The translations under genes and the position numbers were made by a program. This document shows, piece after piece, positions 21,328-31,740 of a DNA stretch of 64,000 nt (position 1 is the stretch's first letter; every line of letters begins with the position of its first letter). Source of the stretch: Vombatus ursinus (taxonomy: Eukaryota > Chordata > Mammalia > Diprotodontia > Vombatidae); assembly GCF_900497805.2 (NCBI RefSeq), contig NW_020953950.1, forward strand, positions 1,906,366 through 1,970,365, given 5' to 3'. The notes under the pieces are model-generated. The model was not told the origin of the DNA and did no database searches. It saw only the letters and a program-made list of their open reading frames with translations.

Positions 21328-21581
21328 TTGTTAAGTCATTTTCAGTTGTTTCTGATTCTTTGTGACCCAATTTGGGGTTTTCTTGGCAAAGATACTGGAG
21401 AGGTTTGCTGTTTCCTTCTCCAGGTCATTTGATGGAGGAGGAAACTAAGGCAAACACGGTGAAGTGACTTGTCCAGGGTCACACAGCTAGCAATTGTCCG
21501 AGGCTGGATTTGAACTCATGAAGATGAATCTTTCTGACTCCAGCCCCAGGTTTCTATTCACTACGGTGCCCCCAGCTGCCC
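21328..21581 (-). mobile_element. RTE-tailed tRNA SINE, antisense
   Basis: Antisense tail 'cagttgtttctgattctttg', 'ttggggttttcttggcaaag', 'cacacagctagc', 'ggatttgaactcatg' (antisense B box) and head remnant 'cagctgccc'. The short ATTGTT at both ends could be a target duplication. Confidence 0.85.
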
Positions 21582-21681
21582 ATTGTTCTAGAATACACAA
21601 ACAGCCAAAATCAGATATACCTAGAACACTGAGGCAGAAGTTGTTAGTCATTCCGTGTGTGAGGTTGTATGCTATTGATGC

Positions 21682-21727
21682 ACACACACACACACACACA
21701 CACATACACACACACACGTGTGTGTGA
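21682..21727. repeat. (CA)n microsatellite
   Basis: CA repeat with a single TA break and a CGTGTG end. Confidence 0.95.
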
Positions 21728-21879
21728 GCATGCATACACAGACAGAGGTCATACACGCCTGTCCAGACATCTGTCATCCGATCATTTATTGTTTGATATT
21801 GGTACTAGAAGATATTCCACTGAGCGCTAAGTAGTCCAGTCTGTTTTCTCCATCTGTACTAAGGCCTGGATACCCTGAG

Positions 21880-22155
21880 GGTTAGTAATATTTAGAAATA
21901 ATAATAACTAGCATTCACTTGTTCATTTAAGGTTTGCAAAAGGCCGTACTTCCTTCAGTTGATTCTCACAACAATCGTATGAGGTAGGTACTGCTATTAG
22001 GATAGTCTTCATCATCGTTGTCACCATCGTCATCATCATCATCACTTCCATTTTGCAGATAAGAAAATTTTGATTGAAAGAGATTGAGGTCACACATAGT
22101 TAGTCTATCTCTGAGACCCAAGAGCAGCATTCTATCTACTACACCATGAGCTGCC
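21880..22155 (-). mobile_element. MIR/THER1, antisense, with an ATC tract
   Basis: 'taactagcattcacttg', 'attctcacaacaatcgtatg', 'cattttgcagataagaaaa' and 'agagcagcattctatctac' give the antisense MIR series. A (CATCGT/CATCAT)n expansion (22005-22045) sits at the 'attattatccc' position of the consensus. Confidence 0.7.
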
Positions 22156-22433
22156 TCAAATTGACGAAAGGTTTTCTGAGGGCTCTTCATTTGGTCCCCT
22201 CGCCCCTGGCCATACCTTTCCTTGCTCTCCCTGAGAGAGCTCCACTGTCCTCAGCCTGCTCCAGGCCCCTACCCATGGAGCTCCTCTTGTTTCACACCAA
22301 GTTTTCAGCCCCCAGGCAGTACCACAGCCCGTCTCTGACCCACCGGAAGTGAAAACTATCTGTCTGGTATTTCATTTCATTAGGAAGGCCTAATAGGGAA
22401 GTTATTAGATGAAGAACAAAAAAAAAAAAGTAT
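22156..22433. other. Unassigned, GC-richer than surroundings
   Basis: A C-rich stretch ahead of the minisatellite. A 68-codon open frame here has no recognisable domain and I do not support it as an exon. Confidence 0.4.
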
Positions 22434-23013
22434 GGTGTGTCAGAGCTGGGAGGGCCCTTAGAACACAGGATGTCAGCACTGGGAGGGGCCTGAGAACACA
22501 GGATGTCAAAGCTGGGAGGGCCTTAGAACACAGGATGGCAGAGCTGGGAGGGCCTTAGAACCAGAATGTCAGATCTGAGAGGTCCTTAGAACACAGGATG
22601 GCAGAGCTGGGAGGGCCCTTAGAACCAGGATGTCAGAGCTGGGAGGGCCCTCAGAACACAGGATGTCAGAGCTGGGAGGGCCCTCAGAACACAGGATGTC
22701 AGAGCTGGGAGGGCCCTTAGAACACAGGATGTCAGAGCTGGGAGGGCCCTTAGAACCAGGATGTCAGAGCAGGGAGGGCCCTTAGAACCAGGATGTCAGA
22801 GCTGGGCAGCCCTTAGAACCAGGATGTCGGAGCTGGGAGGGCCCTTCGAACCCAGGATGTCAGCGCTGGGAGGGCCCTTAGGACACAGGATGGCAGAGCT
22901 GGGAGGGCCCTTAGAACACAGGATGTCAGAGCTGGGAGGGCCCTCAGAACCCAGGATGTCAGAAGTGGGAGGGCCCTTAGAACCAGGATGTCAGAGCTGG
23001 GAGGGCCCTTAGA
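22434..23013. repeat. 33/32-bp minisatellite, about 18 units
   Basis: The unit is roughly ATGTCAGAGCTGGGAGGG + CCCTTAGAACACAGG (33 bp). Shorter 31-32-bp units have AACCAGG in place of AACACAGG, among other losses. I count 18 units, the first and last most diverged. The unit resembles 'gaatgtcagagctgaaagg' of the CORE/CR1-tail repeat at 1.05 kb, so the array probably grew from such a repeat. The 33-bp period opens an 83-codon frame repeating MSELGGPLEPR-like, which I regard as a by-product. Confidence 0.9.
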
Positions 23014-23265
23014 TCACTGAGCCTGGAGTCAGAAAGACTTGAGTTCAAGTCTAGCCTCAGACACTTACTAACTGTGTGACCCTGGGCAAGTCATTTAACT
23101 CTGCCTCAGTTTCTTCACCTGTAAAATGAGCTGGAGAAGGAAATGGCAAACCACTGCAGTATCTTTACCAAGAAAATCCCATGGACATTATTTGCCAATA
23201 TATGGTCACAAAGAGTTGGACAGGATACAACTGAGTTACCAAACAACTCAACAATAACAATAAAC
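23014..23265 (+). mobile_element. RTE-tailed tRNA SINE fused to the minisatellite
   Basis: 'gcctggagtcagaaagac', 'gagttcaagtctagcctcag', 'gtaaaatgagctggagaagg' and a worn tail ('gagttggacaggatacaac'). The first about 30 bp of the SINE head are absent; the last minisatellite unit runs straight into its 'agatcactgagcctgg'. Confidence 0.85.
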
Positions 23266-23610
23266 TATTATTAGAAAGTTCTGTCCCACTCTGCCCCTCA
23301 ATGGAACCGAAAACTGCCTCTCAGCTACTTCTACCCACATCTCCTATGTTCACGTCAATAGACATTTATTAAACTCTTGGTATGTGCAAGACCTCCGACG
23401 TTCATCAGACATGTGACCTAGACAAATCCATAAATTTCCTCAGGCAACCCGTTAGGTCTTATCTACTCAAAGCCCAGGGCCCTATCTCTTAAAAAAAAAA
23501 AAGCTGGTGTTTGTAGGGCACTTTAAATTTTGCAAAAACTCTCTGCTCCTTTCAGAGCCTCAAGTGGAAGGTACTTTCATTTCCAGACTGTGTCTCAATA
23601 ATGAGGGATA
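23266..23610. other. Mostly unassigned
   Basis: A short L2-like end at about 23353-23385 ('atagacatttattaaactc'). Otherwise nothing recognised. Confidence 0.4.
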
Positions 23611-23614
23611 GTAG

Positions 23615-23805
23615 CTAAAAGATCATAAGATTTAAAGCTAGAAGGGACCTCAGAGATCATCCCATCCATCCAACCCTCTTATTTTGCGGGTGAGGAAATT
23701 GAGGCTTCTCATGGATGCCCCAGCTAATAAACATCAGAGGCAGGATTTGAACTTAGGTCTTCCTGACTCCCGGGCTAGTGCTTTGTCAACTCTGTTTCAT
23801 TCAAT
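23615..23805 (-). mobile_element. CORE-SINE, antisense
   Basis: 'aagatttaaagctagaaggg', 'ttgcgggtgaggaaattgag', 'gaggcaggatttgaactt' and 'cttcctgactcccgggc' in antisense order. Confidence 0.75.
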
Positions 23806-24240
23806 GCACCTACAGAAGAATGACTGCAAGTTACATGACAGGTGAACAAAGCTTCCTAGACAGCCATGGAAACCAGACAGGACAAAGGCCAGTGAATGCA
23901 AGGAAGGTTTTTTTATTCTTCTTATAGAAGCTGCTGATTTAAAGCAAAAGGTCAGAGCTGGTTGCAATTAGTTTCCTGAGCGATGGGTCTTGGGAGGCTC
24001 TGCAGGCCTAGATGATTCCGTGGCTATTAACAATGATGCTAATAGAAAAATACACCCACGCCCCTCCGACACAGAACACACTCCAGGGATTCAATAACAT
24101 TTCCTGGTCTGAATTTCAGACTCTCTGGGGCCTCATTTTCACATCAGCAATTAGATGAGCCCCAAACGAATATCAGGAGAAGTCTTCAAATTCAATTTCG
24201 ACAAATTTCATTCATCTTAGATTTTATTTCCTTTCTTCAT
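23806..24240. other. Repeat-free island
   Basis: No repeat signature over about 430 bp. It has AT-rich homeodomain-like words (CAATTAG, GCTATTAACAATGATGC) and several CpGs. Candidate conserved non-coding DNA; no comparative evidence is available. Confidence 0.4.
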
Positions 24241-24620
24241 ATATATTTTAAATGTTTTTCATGTATTTTATTTTTTCCCAATGACATGTTAAAATCTTCA
24301 TGCATATTTTTCATGGTGTTTCTTCTTCTTTTTAAGTAGCTGACGCTCTGCCATGGCTTTCCCCACCCTCACAACAGAATTCTCAGTAGTAAGAAAGAAG
24401 CATCAAGCAAAACATCTCAATACATTGGCCCAGCATGAAAACATATGCTGCATTCAGCACCTGGAATCTAACACATCTCTGCTGAGAAGCTGGAGGTGTG
24501 CTTTACCATCAGGCCTGGGAAGCCATGAGCAGCCAACTCACTGATCAGAATTTGGATGTCTTTGGTGCTGTCTGCCTTTACGTGTTTGTGATCACCCAGC
24601 ATTCTGAGCCAGCATTCTTT
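24241..24620 (-). mobile_element. L1-type 3' UTR fragment, antisense
   Basis: 'attttttcccaatgacatg' is an antisense L1 3' end. 'agaaagaagcatcaagcaaaac', read from 24401, and 'ctgctgagaagctggaggtg' match a marsupial L1 3' UTR subtype also seen at 32.46-32.77 kb ('caagcaagcaaaacaaatcc'). Confidence 0.55.
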
Positions 24621-24734
24621 TCTCCTTAGTAACTTCATCAGCAACCATAGGTTTAAACTATATTTTTATACAAATGGCCCAATGGAGCTATATATCCAGT
24701 ACCAGTCTCTCCCCTGAGTTTCAGGTTCGTGTCA

Positions 24735-25725
24735 CCAATTGCCTGAGACATTTCACAATAGATGTCCCAGAGTCATCTCAAACTGTACATGCCCCAGACT
24801 GAACTCACAATCTTTCCTCCTAATCCTTCCCATCTTCCAAATGCCCCTATTTCTGCTGAAGAGATCACCATCCCTCTGGTCTCCCACTTTTGTAACCTTG
24901 ACATTATCCTCGACCCCAAATTTCCAATCAATACTGCTAATCTTGCCATTTCTACCTTCTCCCAACTTTTGCACTGGACCCCTCCTCTTTACCCACACAG
25001 CCACCACCCTAGTCCGGCCCTTCGTCATCTCTTGCCTGGATTATTGCAATGGTCTCCCAGTTGGCATTGCTGTCTCAGATTTCTCCCTTCTCCTGTCCAT
25101 CCTACACACTGCTGCCAAATTGATTTTCCTTAAGCACACATCTGACCACGTTATTCCCTTACTCAATCAATTCCAGGGACTCCCTATTGCCTGTCTGTAG
25201 GATAAAATATTAACTTCTCTGTTTAGTTTTTAGAGCCTGTCACAACTGGCCCCAACCTATCTTTTCAGTCTCATTGAACATTATTCCCCCTCCCACACTC
25301 GGTGATCCAGGCAAACTGGCCTTCCTTCTTCTGTTCTCCAGACACAGAAGCTCTGTCTCCCGTTTCGTTTCCTTTGCATTGGCTGTTCTCTCTACCTGGA
25401 CTGTACTCCCTCTTCAAATGGGCTTCACAGAATTCTCCTCTTCCTTTGACACTCAGCTCAGGCACCAGCAGCTACAAGACACCTTTCCTGTTCCCCCAAA
25501 TGCCAGCACTCTTCTTCTCACTGCCCTGTATTTAACTACTTCCTATTGATTCTCTTTTTTGTTTATTTTGCATATACTTCTATATCTCCTTATCTTCCCA
25601 GTAAGAATGCATGCTCCCTATGAGGAGGGGTCATTCCTGTCATTGGATTTGTACCTGCAGTGCCAAGTGCAATGACTGGCACAGAGTAGGTTTTTAATAA
25701 ATACTTGCTAATTGATTGCTTGATC
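24735..25725 (+). mobile_element. L2-type LINE, RT 3' part through 3' end
   Basis: Sense order is 'cagactgaactcacaatct' (equivalent of the L2 K-T-E-L-I motif); 'gcctggattattgcaatgg' (the L-D-Y-C-N motif just downstream of the RT active site); 'acactgctgccaaattg'; 'gactccctattgcctg'; then the UTR 'gcacagagtaggtttttaat' and 'aaatacttgctaattgattg'. Open frames of up to 153 codons survive, but the reading frame is broken several times. It is about 1 kb, 5'-truncated, and reaches the normal L2 end. Confidence 0.8.
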
Positions 25726-26190
25726 AATGGGGAAAGTAGTCTTCTGTTTCTGCTTATTTCAGATATAATTTCCAAAGAAGGGACAGTGTGGGGCAGTGGA
25801 AGGAGAATGAGATTTAACATCATTATAGAGGTTGGGTTCGTATTCCTAACTCAGGTGCTTGTTTACAACCAGGAGAGGAGGAGTGGGGGAGAGGGAAGGA
25901 GAAATAACCAGGAAATGAAGGAGAGGGAGACAGACAGACAAAGACAGAGATAGAGATTAGGGTATAGAGTCATTTGTGGGGAATAATTAAATACAGGAAT
26001 TTTGAAGACAGGAAGAATGAACAAGATGAGCCTTTAAGAGTTGCCTTCATAAATAGGATCCTGTGAAACTCCATGGAGAGATATATCAGTTATGCGTGAC
26101 AGTTTCTCTGAATTGGGTGATAGGTCATTGTTGTTTTGTAGAATAGAAATTTCCAGAATTGAATTTATACTTCTATTATGCACAAGAGGA
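25726..26190. other. Unassigned, with a purine-rich patch
   Basis: A worn THER1 head is possible at about 25785-25865. The part at 25875-25955 is GGA/GACA-rich. No gene. Confidence 0.4.
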
Positions 26191-26194
26191 AGAA

Positions 26195-26543
26195 TAGCAG
26201 AAAGGATAGCCAGTTGGACTTGAACCCGGGGAGCCTTAGTTCAAACTCTACCTTTAACACTTACTAGCAGTTTTAATCTGAGCAAATCACTGCCCCGTTC
26301 TGAGCCTCAGTGTCCCATCTGTAAAATGGGGCTCATAATGTCAATAGTACTTACCAAACAGAATTGTTGGGAACATCATATTTATGGAAAGGACTTGGAA
26401 GTTTTTAAAATACTATGGAGGCAGCTAGGTTGTGCGGTGGATAGAGTACCAGGCCTGGAGTCAGGAGGATCTGAGTTCAAATCCCACCTCAGACACTTAC
26501 TAGCTATGTGACCCTGGGCAAGTCACTTAACCATGATTGCCTC

Positions 26544-26580
<37 letters not shown>

Positions 26581-26875
26581 TAAAAAAAGAAGCAGTTAGG
26601 TGCCATAGTAGAGAAAGCCACCTAACTTGGAATTAGGAAGACCTATGTTTGAATCCTGCCTCATGTGTTTATTGACTCTGTGATGGAGGGCCCATCACTA
26701 AACCCCTACCTCAGTTTTCTCATCTGTAAAATGGGGATAAAAATAGCACCTACATCCCATGAGGATAAAATGAGTTAATATTTGTAAAGTGCTTTGCAAA
26801 CCTTAAATCGATACATAAATGGTAGCTATTATTATGTAAATGTTAGGTATTATTATTAGTCATTACAAATGTCAG
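26195..26875 (+). mobile_element. Two THER1 SINEs flanking a poly-A SINE
   Basis: 26195-26417 is a THER1 ('cttagttcaaactctac', 'ctgtaaaatggggctca', 'ggaaaggacttggaag'). 26591-26875 is another ('gcagttaggtgccatag', 'ctgtaaaatggggataaaaa', 'aaagtgctttgcaaacc'). The poly-A SINE at 26418-26590 separates them. Confidence 0.75.
26418..26590 (+). mobile_element. Poly-A tRNA SINE (WSINE1-like)
   Basis: 'ggcagctaggttgtgcggtgg' (starting 26419, A box), 'gagttcaaatcccacctcag' (B box), 'cacttaaccatgattgcctc' and a long tail A15 + (AAAAG)n. No clear target duplication, because the tail abuts the next SINE. Confidence 0.88.
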
Positions 26876-26879
26876 CTGT

Positions 26880-27780
26880 GAGTGTGATTACTTTTTTTTG
26901 CTTCTCCTGGTAGAACAATACTTCTCTCTAATCCAGCTGAATCGCCAGCGCTCCAGGACTAACGGTATATGCATCATGCGAGGAAAAGACATGGCAACAG
27001 GGTCGGATTTTATAAGTCAGATTGTCTTAGTTGCCAGGCGAATGTAATTCAGAGGAAACAAAACAACATTAAGAATGTTGGCTGCAGCCTAAGTAATGGT
27101 CAAAGCAAACAGGATCGTGCATTTTCCTTACATCTGTTAGTCATTTGCACCCTCCCCCCAACACAAATGCCTACATTTTTTCCTATAAAATATGCTCCAT
27201 GGATATTAATATGTTACATTCAGATTCTCTTAAAATTCTGAGAATGCCACTGCAATAACACGTCTTTTGAAAAAATGTTGTGAGATTTCCAAGAAGCACT
27301 TAAAGGCTTTTTATAAGCACATTTTAAAGATAAAAATATGCAATGTTAAAACGGAGTCTGTTATAGCACCTCCCCCCCAATGTATTTGTATTATAATTTG
27401 TTTTGTTAAAAAAATATATATAAAAAGCAAAGCCGAGAAGAGAGAGAGAGACAAAATTGGCTGCAATTGAATTAAGGAACTGCGAGCTATTTTTCATCCT
27501 TGCCTTTTTACGGTCCATGCCGCCGCAATCTTTATTTTTTTTCTTTCAAAATTGCTTAAAATAGCTATTAGGACTGTTTTCTTAGTAAATGGGGGAAACT
27601 CAGTGAATATGCTGTTCAAGTCTGTCATGTCAAAAGCTGTTTCTCTAACTGGATTTTCTTGAATTGGACCATAGATCTTCAAAACCTGGGCCCAGGAACA
27701 CAGCTTTCTTATCCTGCTAAAATACCTATAGGAGTCAAGTGACCAACATACAAGCAAAGGGAGCAAAGGGAGCTCAGAGA
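26880..27780. other. 0.9 kb repeat-free island, candidate regulatory DNA
   Basis: This is the longest stretch with no SINE, L2 or CR1 signature. It has AT-rich words beside retained CpGs ('ccagcgctcc', 'catgccgccgcaatc', 'aactgcgagc'), an octamer-like ATATGCAATG and CAATTGAATTAAGG. Mammalian developmental enhancers often look like this; that is inference. Open frames of 64-90 codons are not convincing exons. Confidence 0.5.
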
Positions 27781-27814
27781 GGGGGAAATGATACTATCAT
27801 ACTCATTCAGCTCA

Positions 27815-28150
27815 GAAAATCATAGGATTGGGGCAGAGGGGGGCGCTGAAAGGAACCTTGGGAATCTCCAACTCAAAATCCTCCTTTGAGTCACTGCTAT
27901 CAAAGTCATAACTTAAGAATAGCATTTAATCAAGGTAGTAACAGAAAAAAACAGATCAATAAAATAATCTAGTCCCATCCCCTCATTTTATAGATGAGAA
28001 AAGTAGGGCCCAGGGAAGTGATTTGCTGAAGATCACAGGGGAAGTAAGAGGCCAACACGGGTCTTCCCACCAAAGGGTTGTTGTGACGATGAAAGGAGAT
28101 AATATTTAAGTATTTACTTAGCACCAAACTAGGCACATAATAGGTTCTTA
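27815..28150. mobile_element. CORE-SINE (-) and MIR/L2-like end (+)
   Basis: 27815-28070 shows 'aaatcataggattggggc', 'tttatagatgagaaaag' and 'gaagatcacaggggaag' in antisense order. 28078-28150 shows 'gttgttgtgacgatgaaagg' and 'taggttcttaataaatac' in sense. Confidence 0.6.
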
Positions 28151-28154
28151 ATAA

Positions 28155-28613
28155 ATACTCACTTCCTTCCTTCCTTCCCTCTTTCTCTCCCTTCTTTCTT
28201 CTTTCTCTCCCTCCCTCTTTTCCTTCCTTTTTTTCCCTTTCTTCCCTCTTTTTCTTCTTTCCTTTCCTTCTCTCCCTTCCCTCTCTCTTTCCCTCCTTCT
28301 TTTTCCTCTTCCTTCCCTCTTTTTTCCTTCCTTCCTTCCATTCCTCTCTTCCTTTCCTTCCTTCCTTCCTCCATCTCTCCTTTCCCTCTCTCTCCCTCTT
28401 TCTTTCCCTCTTTTCTCCTTCCTTCCCTCTTTTTCTTCTTCTTTCCTTCCTTTCCTCTCTCCTTTCCCTCTCTCCTTCCTTCCCTCCCTCTCTCTCTACT
28501 TCCTTCCTTCCTTCCTTCCTTCCTTCCTTCCTTCCTTCCTTCCTTCCTTCCTTCCNNNNNNNNNNTCCTTCCTTCCTTCCTTCCTTCCTTCCTTCCTTCC
28601 TTCCTTCCTTCCA
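28155..28613. repeat. CT-rich tract ending in pure (CCTT)n
   Basis: About 340 bp of irregular CCTT/CTTT/CCCT units run into a near-perfect CCTT array (28501-28612) that contains the assembly gap. The 160-residue Glu/Gly/Arg/Lys open frame on the minus strand is purely this repeat. Confidence 0.95.
28556..28565. other. Assembly gap (10 N)
   Basis: Ten N inside the CCTT array. The array resumes out of register for a 10-bp gap, so the length is a placeholder. Confidence 0.97.
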
Positions 28614-28889
28614 TCTCCAAATTCAGGCCTCTACCTGCCATATGCTACAATTTACCTTCAGGGATCTTCCTACTACATCACTCCCTTACACCAAGAATTT
28701 AAAATTACTACTAAAGAGTATTGGAGTGAGACATAACAGCCTTGAGGCTAACACAAGTCCTTTAATTCCTGGCATGATTTCATTTACCTGGTTTACATCC
28801 TGAGATTCCTAATGCCCAGAGGGACAGAAGGCCAATTGCTATTGCTTTGGCTATGGCTTTGATTTCATCACATCTGTTTGTGTTTCTAC

Positions 28890-29105
28890 CCTGATTAAAT
28901 TATATTTTAAAAGTGACCCACTGAAGCTTAGACCAGAGTTTAGACCCAGAGAAGACCTTAGGAGTCATGTTCAATCTCATTTTGTAGACAAGGAAACACA
29001 GACACAGAAAGCTTAGCTAATTTGTCCAGGATCATACAACAGGGCCAGAATCTGAACCCCAGGCCCTCTGACACCAAATCTAGTGCTACTAAAATTTCTC
29101 CATTA
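28890..29105 (-). mobile_element. CORE-SINE, antisense
   Basis: 'ttttgtagacaaggaaac', 'ttgtccaggatcatacaac' and 'aaccccaggccctctgac' in antisense order. The 275 bp between the CCTT tract and this element is unassigned. Confidence 0.65.
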
Positions 29106-29540
29106 TTCCATACTGTCCCTCATACAAAAGGAGGAGGGAGATAAACAAAAGGGAATCTTCAGTGAGTAGGAGCCAGAGCCCAGCTTTTTAACTCATGAAG
29201 CTATAAACCCACAACCCTACATGGGTGTGGAACCTGGACCTCCCCATGCAGCGGCAGAGCTAAGGGATAGTTGGATGCTCTTAAATCATGAGAGAGAAGC
29301 AGGGAGCTTAGCTGGCACCCATAGCCCCCTCTGTTGTTAGGTGGTGGTCATTACAATCTTATCCATTTCTAGGGAGTCTCAGCAGGGGAGGTGAAATTCA
29401 ATGAGTTCACCAGCCCTCCTATTCAAGAGTAGAATCAGGATTATAAAGCATTTGCCAGGCTGCATTTCACACCCGTGGCTACACAGGGATACTGGAATTT
29501 TATTACTCAAATTGAGGACACCAGGAGGAAGCTTCTCTCC
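29106..29540. other. Unassigned
   Basis: No recognised repeat or gene in about 430 bp. Confidence 0.4.
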
Positions 29541-29544
29541 CCTA

Positions 29545-30080
29545 TAAGTACCAGAAAAATGCTAAGAAGCAACTGAATGCCACCTCCTCCAGGAAGCCAT
29601 CCCTGACGTCTGTAACAATCTACCCCCTTGGGTCTCACCTTGTTATGTGTTCTATAATTCTCAAATCCACTTTTCCTATAATGTTATCTTTTATAGATGT
29701 CTGGGTTTATATTTCTCTACTAGATTATAAATTTCATTAGAGCAAGGACCATGTCATATTCAAGCTTTGTATCTTCCCAAGGCCTAGCAGGAGACACAGT
29801 GGATAGAGTGTTGGGCCTGGAGTCAAGTTGACTCATCTTCCTGAGTTCAAATCTGATCTTACATACTTACCAGTTGTGTGACCCTGGGCAAGTCACTTAA
29901 CCCCATTTGCCTCAATTTCAAATGAGCTGGAGAAGGAAATGGCAAACCACTCCAGTATCTTTGCCAACAAAACCCCAAATGGGGTCATGAAGAGTCAGAC
30001 ACAACTGAACAACAACAAAGAACCTAGCACAAAGGCGCAAAGCTCGGCACATAGTCAGTGCTTAGTATTTGTGTGTTTTT
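29545..30080 (+). mobile_element. L2 3' end split by an RTE-tailed SINE
   Basis: 'ctccaggaagccatccctg', 'cttgttatgtgttctataa' and 'agcaaggaccatgtcat' precede the SINE. 'cacatagtcagtgcttag' follows it. These are consecutive parts of the L2 3' UTR. Confidence 0.8.
29790..30022 (+). mobile_element. RTE-tailed tRNA SINE
   Basis: 'gacacagtggatagagtg', 'gagttcaaatctgatc', 'gagctggagaaggaaatgg' and tail 'agtcagacacaactgaac'. CCTAGCA repeats at 29783-29789 and 30023-30029, and the L2 host reads through when one copy is ignored. Confidence 0.92.
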
Positions 30081-30560
30081 GTTATTTCTGTTGAAGGACT
30101 AAGTGGTAGAGGCTTGGTGCTTGGGCATCATCAGATCACCTAGGGTTATGTTTGCATCTCTGGACTACTGCTTGGGGCCTTTTTCTTATGTTAACTCAGC
30201 TAGAAAAGGTGGAGGACCCATCTCTCCGTCTACCTGTTTCTGGCATGGACTCCATCAATTGTTGCAACAGAGTAAAGCTGTTGTCTTTCATCAGGCATAT
30301 TGGGGGAAAGAAAGAAATAATCTCTCCGATTTTTGTGTGGTCCACAATTCTTTGGAGAGCCCCATTAGAATGACATTCTTGCATATGGTTCCAATTGTGA
30401 CCAGCCCCAGGTAGAGTGTGAAACAGGCAAAGTTTGTGTTTAGTCCCTTCCTAGCTCTCCTTCTGAGTTTCCTTCCTCCCCTTTTGGGAAATATGAACAA
30501 GGTCCTCATGTATTCCCTTGACCAAAGGTCTACGCATCTTAATGGTGGACTTACTCACAT
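30081..30560. other. Unassigned
   Basis: Two overlapping open frames (103 and 73 codons, +) are present without ATG-context, splice or domain support. No repeat recognised. Confidence 0.4.
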
Positions 30561-30562
30561 AC

Positions 30563-30812
30563 TTGTTGCTGTTGTTGAGTTATTTTTCAGTTGTGTCCAA
30601 CTCTCAGTGACCCCATTTGGGATTTTCTTGGCAGAGATACTGGAGCAATTTGCCATTTCCTTCTCCAGCTCATTTTAAAGATGAGGAAACTGAGGCAAAC
30701 AGGGTTAAGTGACTTGCCCAGGATGACACTGCCATTAGCTATCTGAGGTCACTTTTGAACTCAGGTCTTCCTGATTCCAGGACCAGGGCTCTATCCATTC
30801 CATCATACTAAC
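30563..30812 (-). mobile_element. RTE-tailed tRNA SINE, antisense
   Basis: 'gctgttgttgagttattt' tail, 'gggattttcttggcagaga', 'gacttgcccaggatgacac' and head-side 'ctctatccattcc'. It lies just upstream of a sense L2. Confidence 0.85.
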
Positions 30813-30819
30813 TCAGGTC

Positions 30820-31460
30820 CTCATCACCTATCTCCCAGACTATTGAAAAAAATTCCTAATTGGCCTCCTGGCTTCCAATCTCTCCCTGCTCCAATTCAAT
30901 CCCCCTCCCCAGATAGATACAAGATGATTTTCTTCAAACAGAGAGCTGAGCATGTCACTTCTCTGCCTAGGAATCCTAAGTGCTTCCTGTTGGTTCTATG
31001 GTACAAAGTAAACTCCTCCCCCTATCATTTACGGTCTCACAATCTGACTGCAGTTAGCCTTCTACCTTCCCAGTCTTATGTCACTTAATTTCCCCTTCCC
31101 ATATTCTTCATCCTAGACAAACTATCCTCCTCACTGCTTCAGGAGGAAACCATCTCCCACCTCCATGACTTTGCATAGGTGTCCCCCTGCTTGGAATGCA
31201 CTCTATCCTCCCCTGCCCCCACCCTAGAATCTTTAGTTTTCTCCAAGACTTAGGAAACAACTCCTGCCTGATGCATTTCTGATTCCCCCTAGCTGTTTGT
31301 TAGTACTCTCTCCTGCCTCAAATTATCTTGTGTTTAATTATCTCTTAAAATTATCTTGTATTTAATTATCTCTTAACATTGTTGAAGCTGTACCACTTCT
31401 TCCCCCCACAATAAAATATAAACTCTTTTCATATTGTTACAGCATCAATAGTAGCATGTA
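30820..31460 (+). mobile_element. L2 RT 3' end and UTR
   Basis: 'ctcatcacctatctcccag', 'gagctgagcatgtcacttc', 'tttgcataggtgtcccc' and 'cttggaatgcactctatcc' are the L2 series. Near the end a 28-bp unit ('ttaattatctcttaa') is tandemly doubled (31323-31378). Confidence 0.7.
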
Positions 31461-31494
31461 AACAAATAACAATTAATTAAGTACTTACTTTGAA

Positions 31495-31740
31495 GCTGGC
31501 TGCTAGGTGGTGTAGGGAGCAAAAGCAAGTCTTGGAGTTGTCAGGTAGACCTGTGTTCAAATTCTGCTTCAGACACTTATTAGCTGTGTGACTCTGGGCA
31601 AGTCACTTAACACAGTCTCAGTTTCTTCATCTGCAAAATGGGGACAGTTGTAGCACCTACTTCCCAGGGTTGTTGTAAGGGTCAAATGACACGATATATG
31701 TAAAGCACTTTGTAAACCATAGCAATATAAATGACAGCTA
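31495..31740 (+). mobile_element. THER1 SINE, near full length
   Basis: 'ggctgctaggtggtgtagg' head, 'gtgttcaaattctgcttcag' B-box region, 'atctgcaaaatggggacag', 'cccagggttgttgtaagg' and 'gtaaagcactttgtaaacc'. Confidence 0.85.

Noticed and set aside
22761-23012. 83-codon frame with an 11-residue repeat (MSELGGPLEP type)
   Set aside because: It is produced by the 33-bp minisatellite. 31-32-bp units break the frame elsewhere, and no start context or splice sites are visible.
24739-25200. 153-codon frame as a possible host exon
   Set aside because: Its words match the L2 reverse-transcriptase 3' part and it continues into an L2 UTR.
28159-28641. 160-codon Glu/Gly/Arg/Lys-rich open frame on the minus strand
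   Set aside because: It is the translation of the CCTT/CT tract and spans the N gap. No coding signature.
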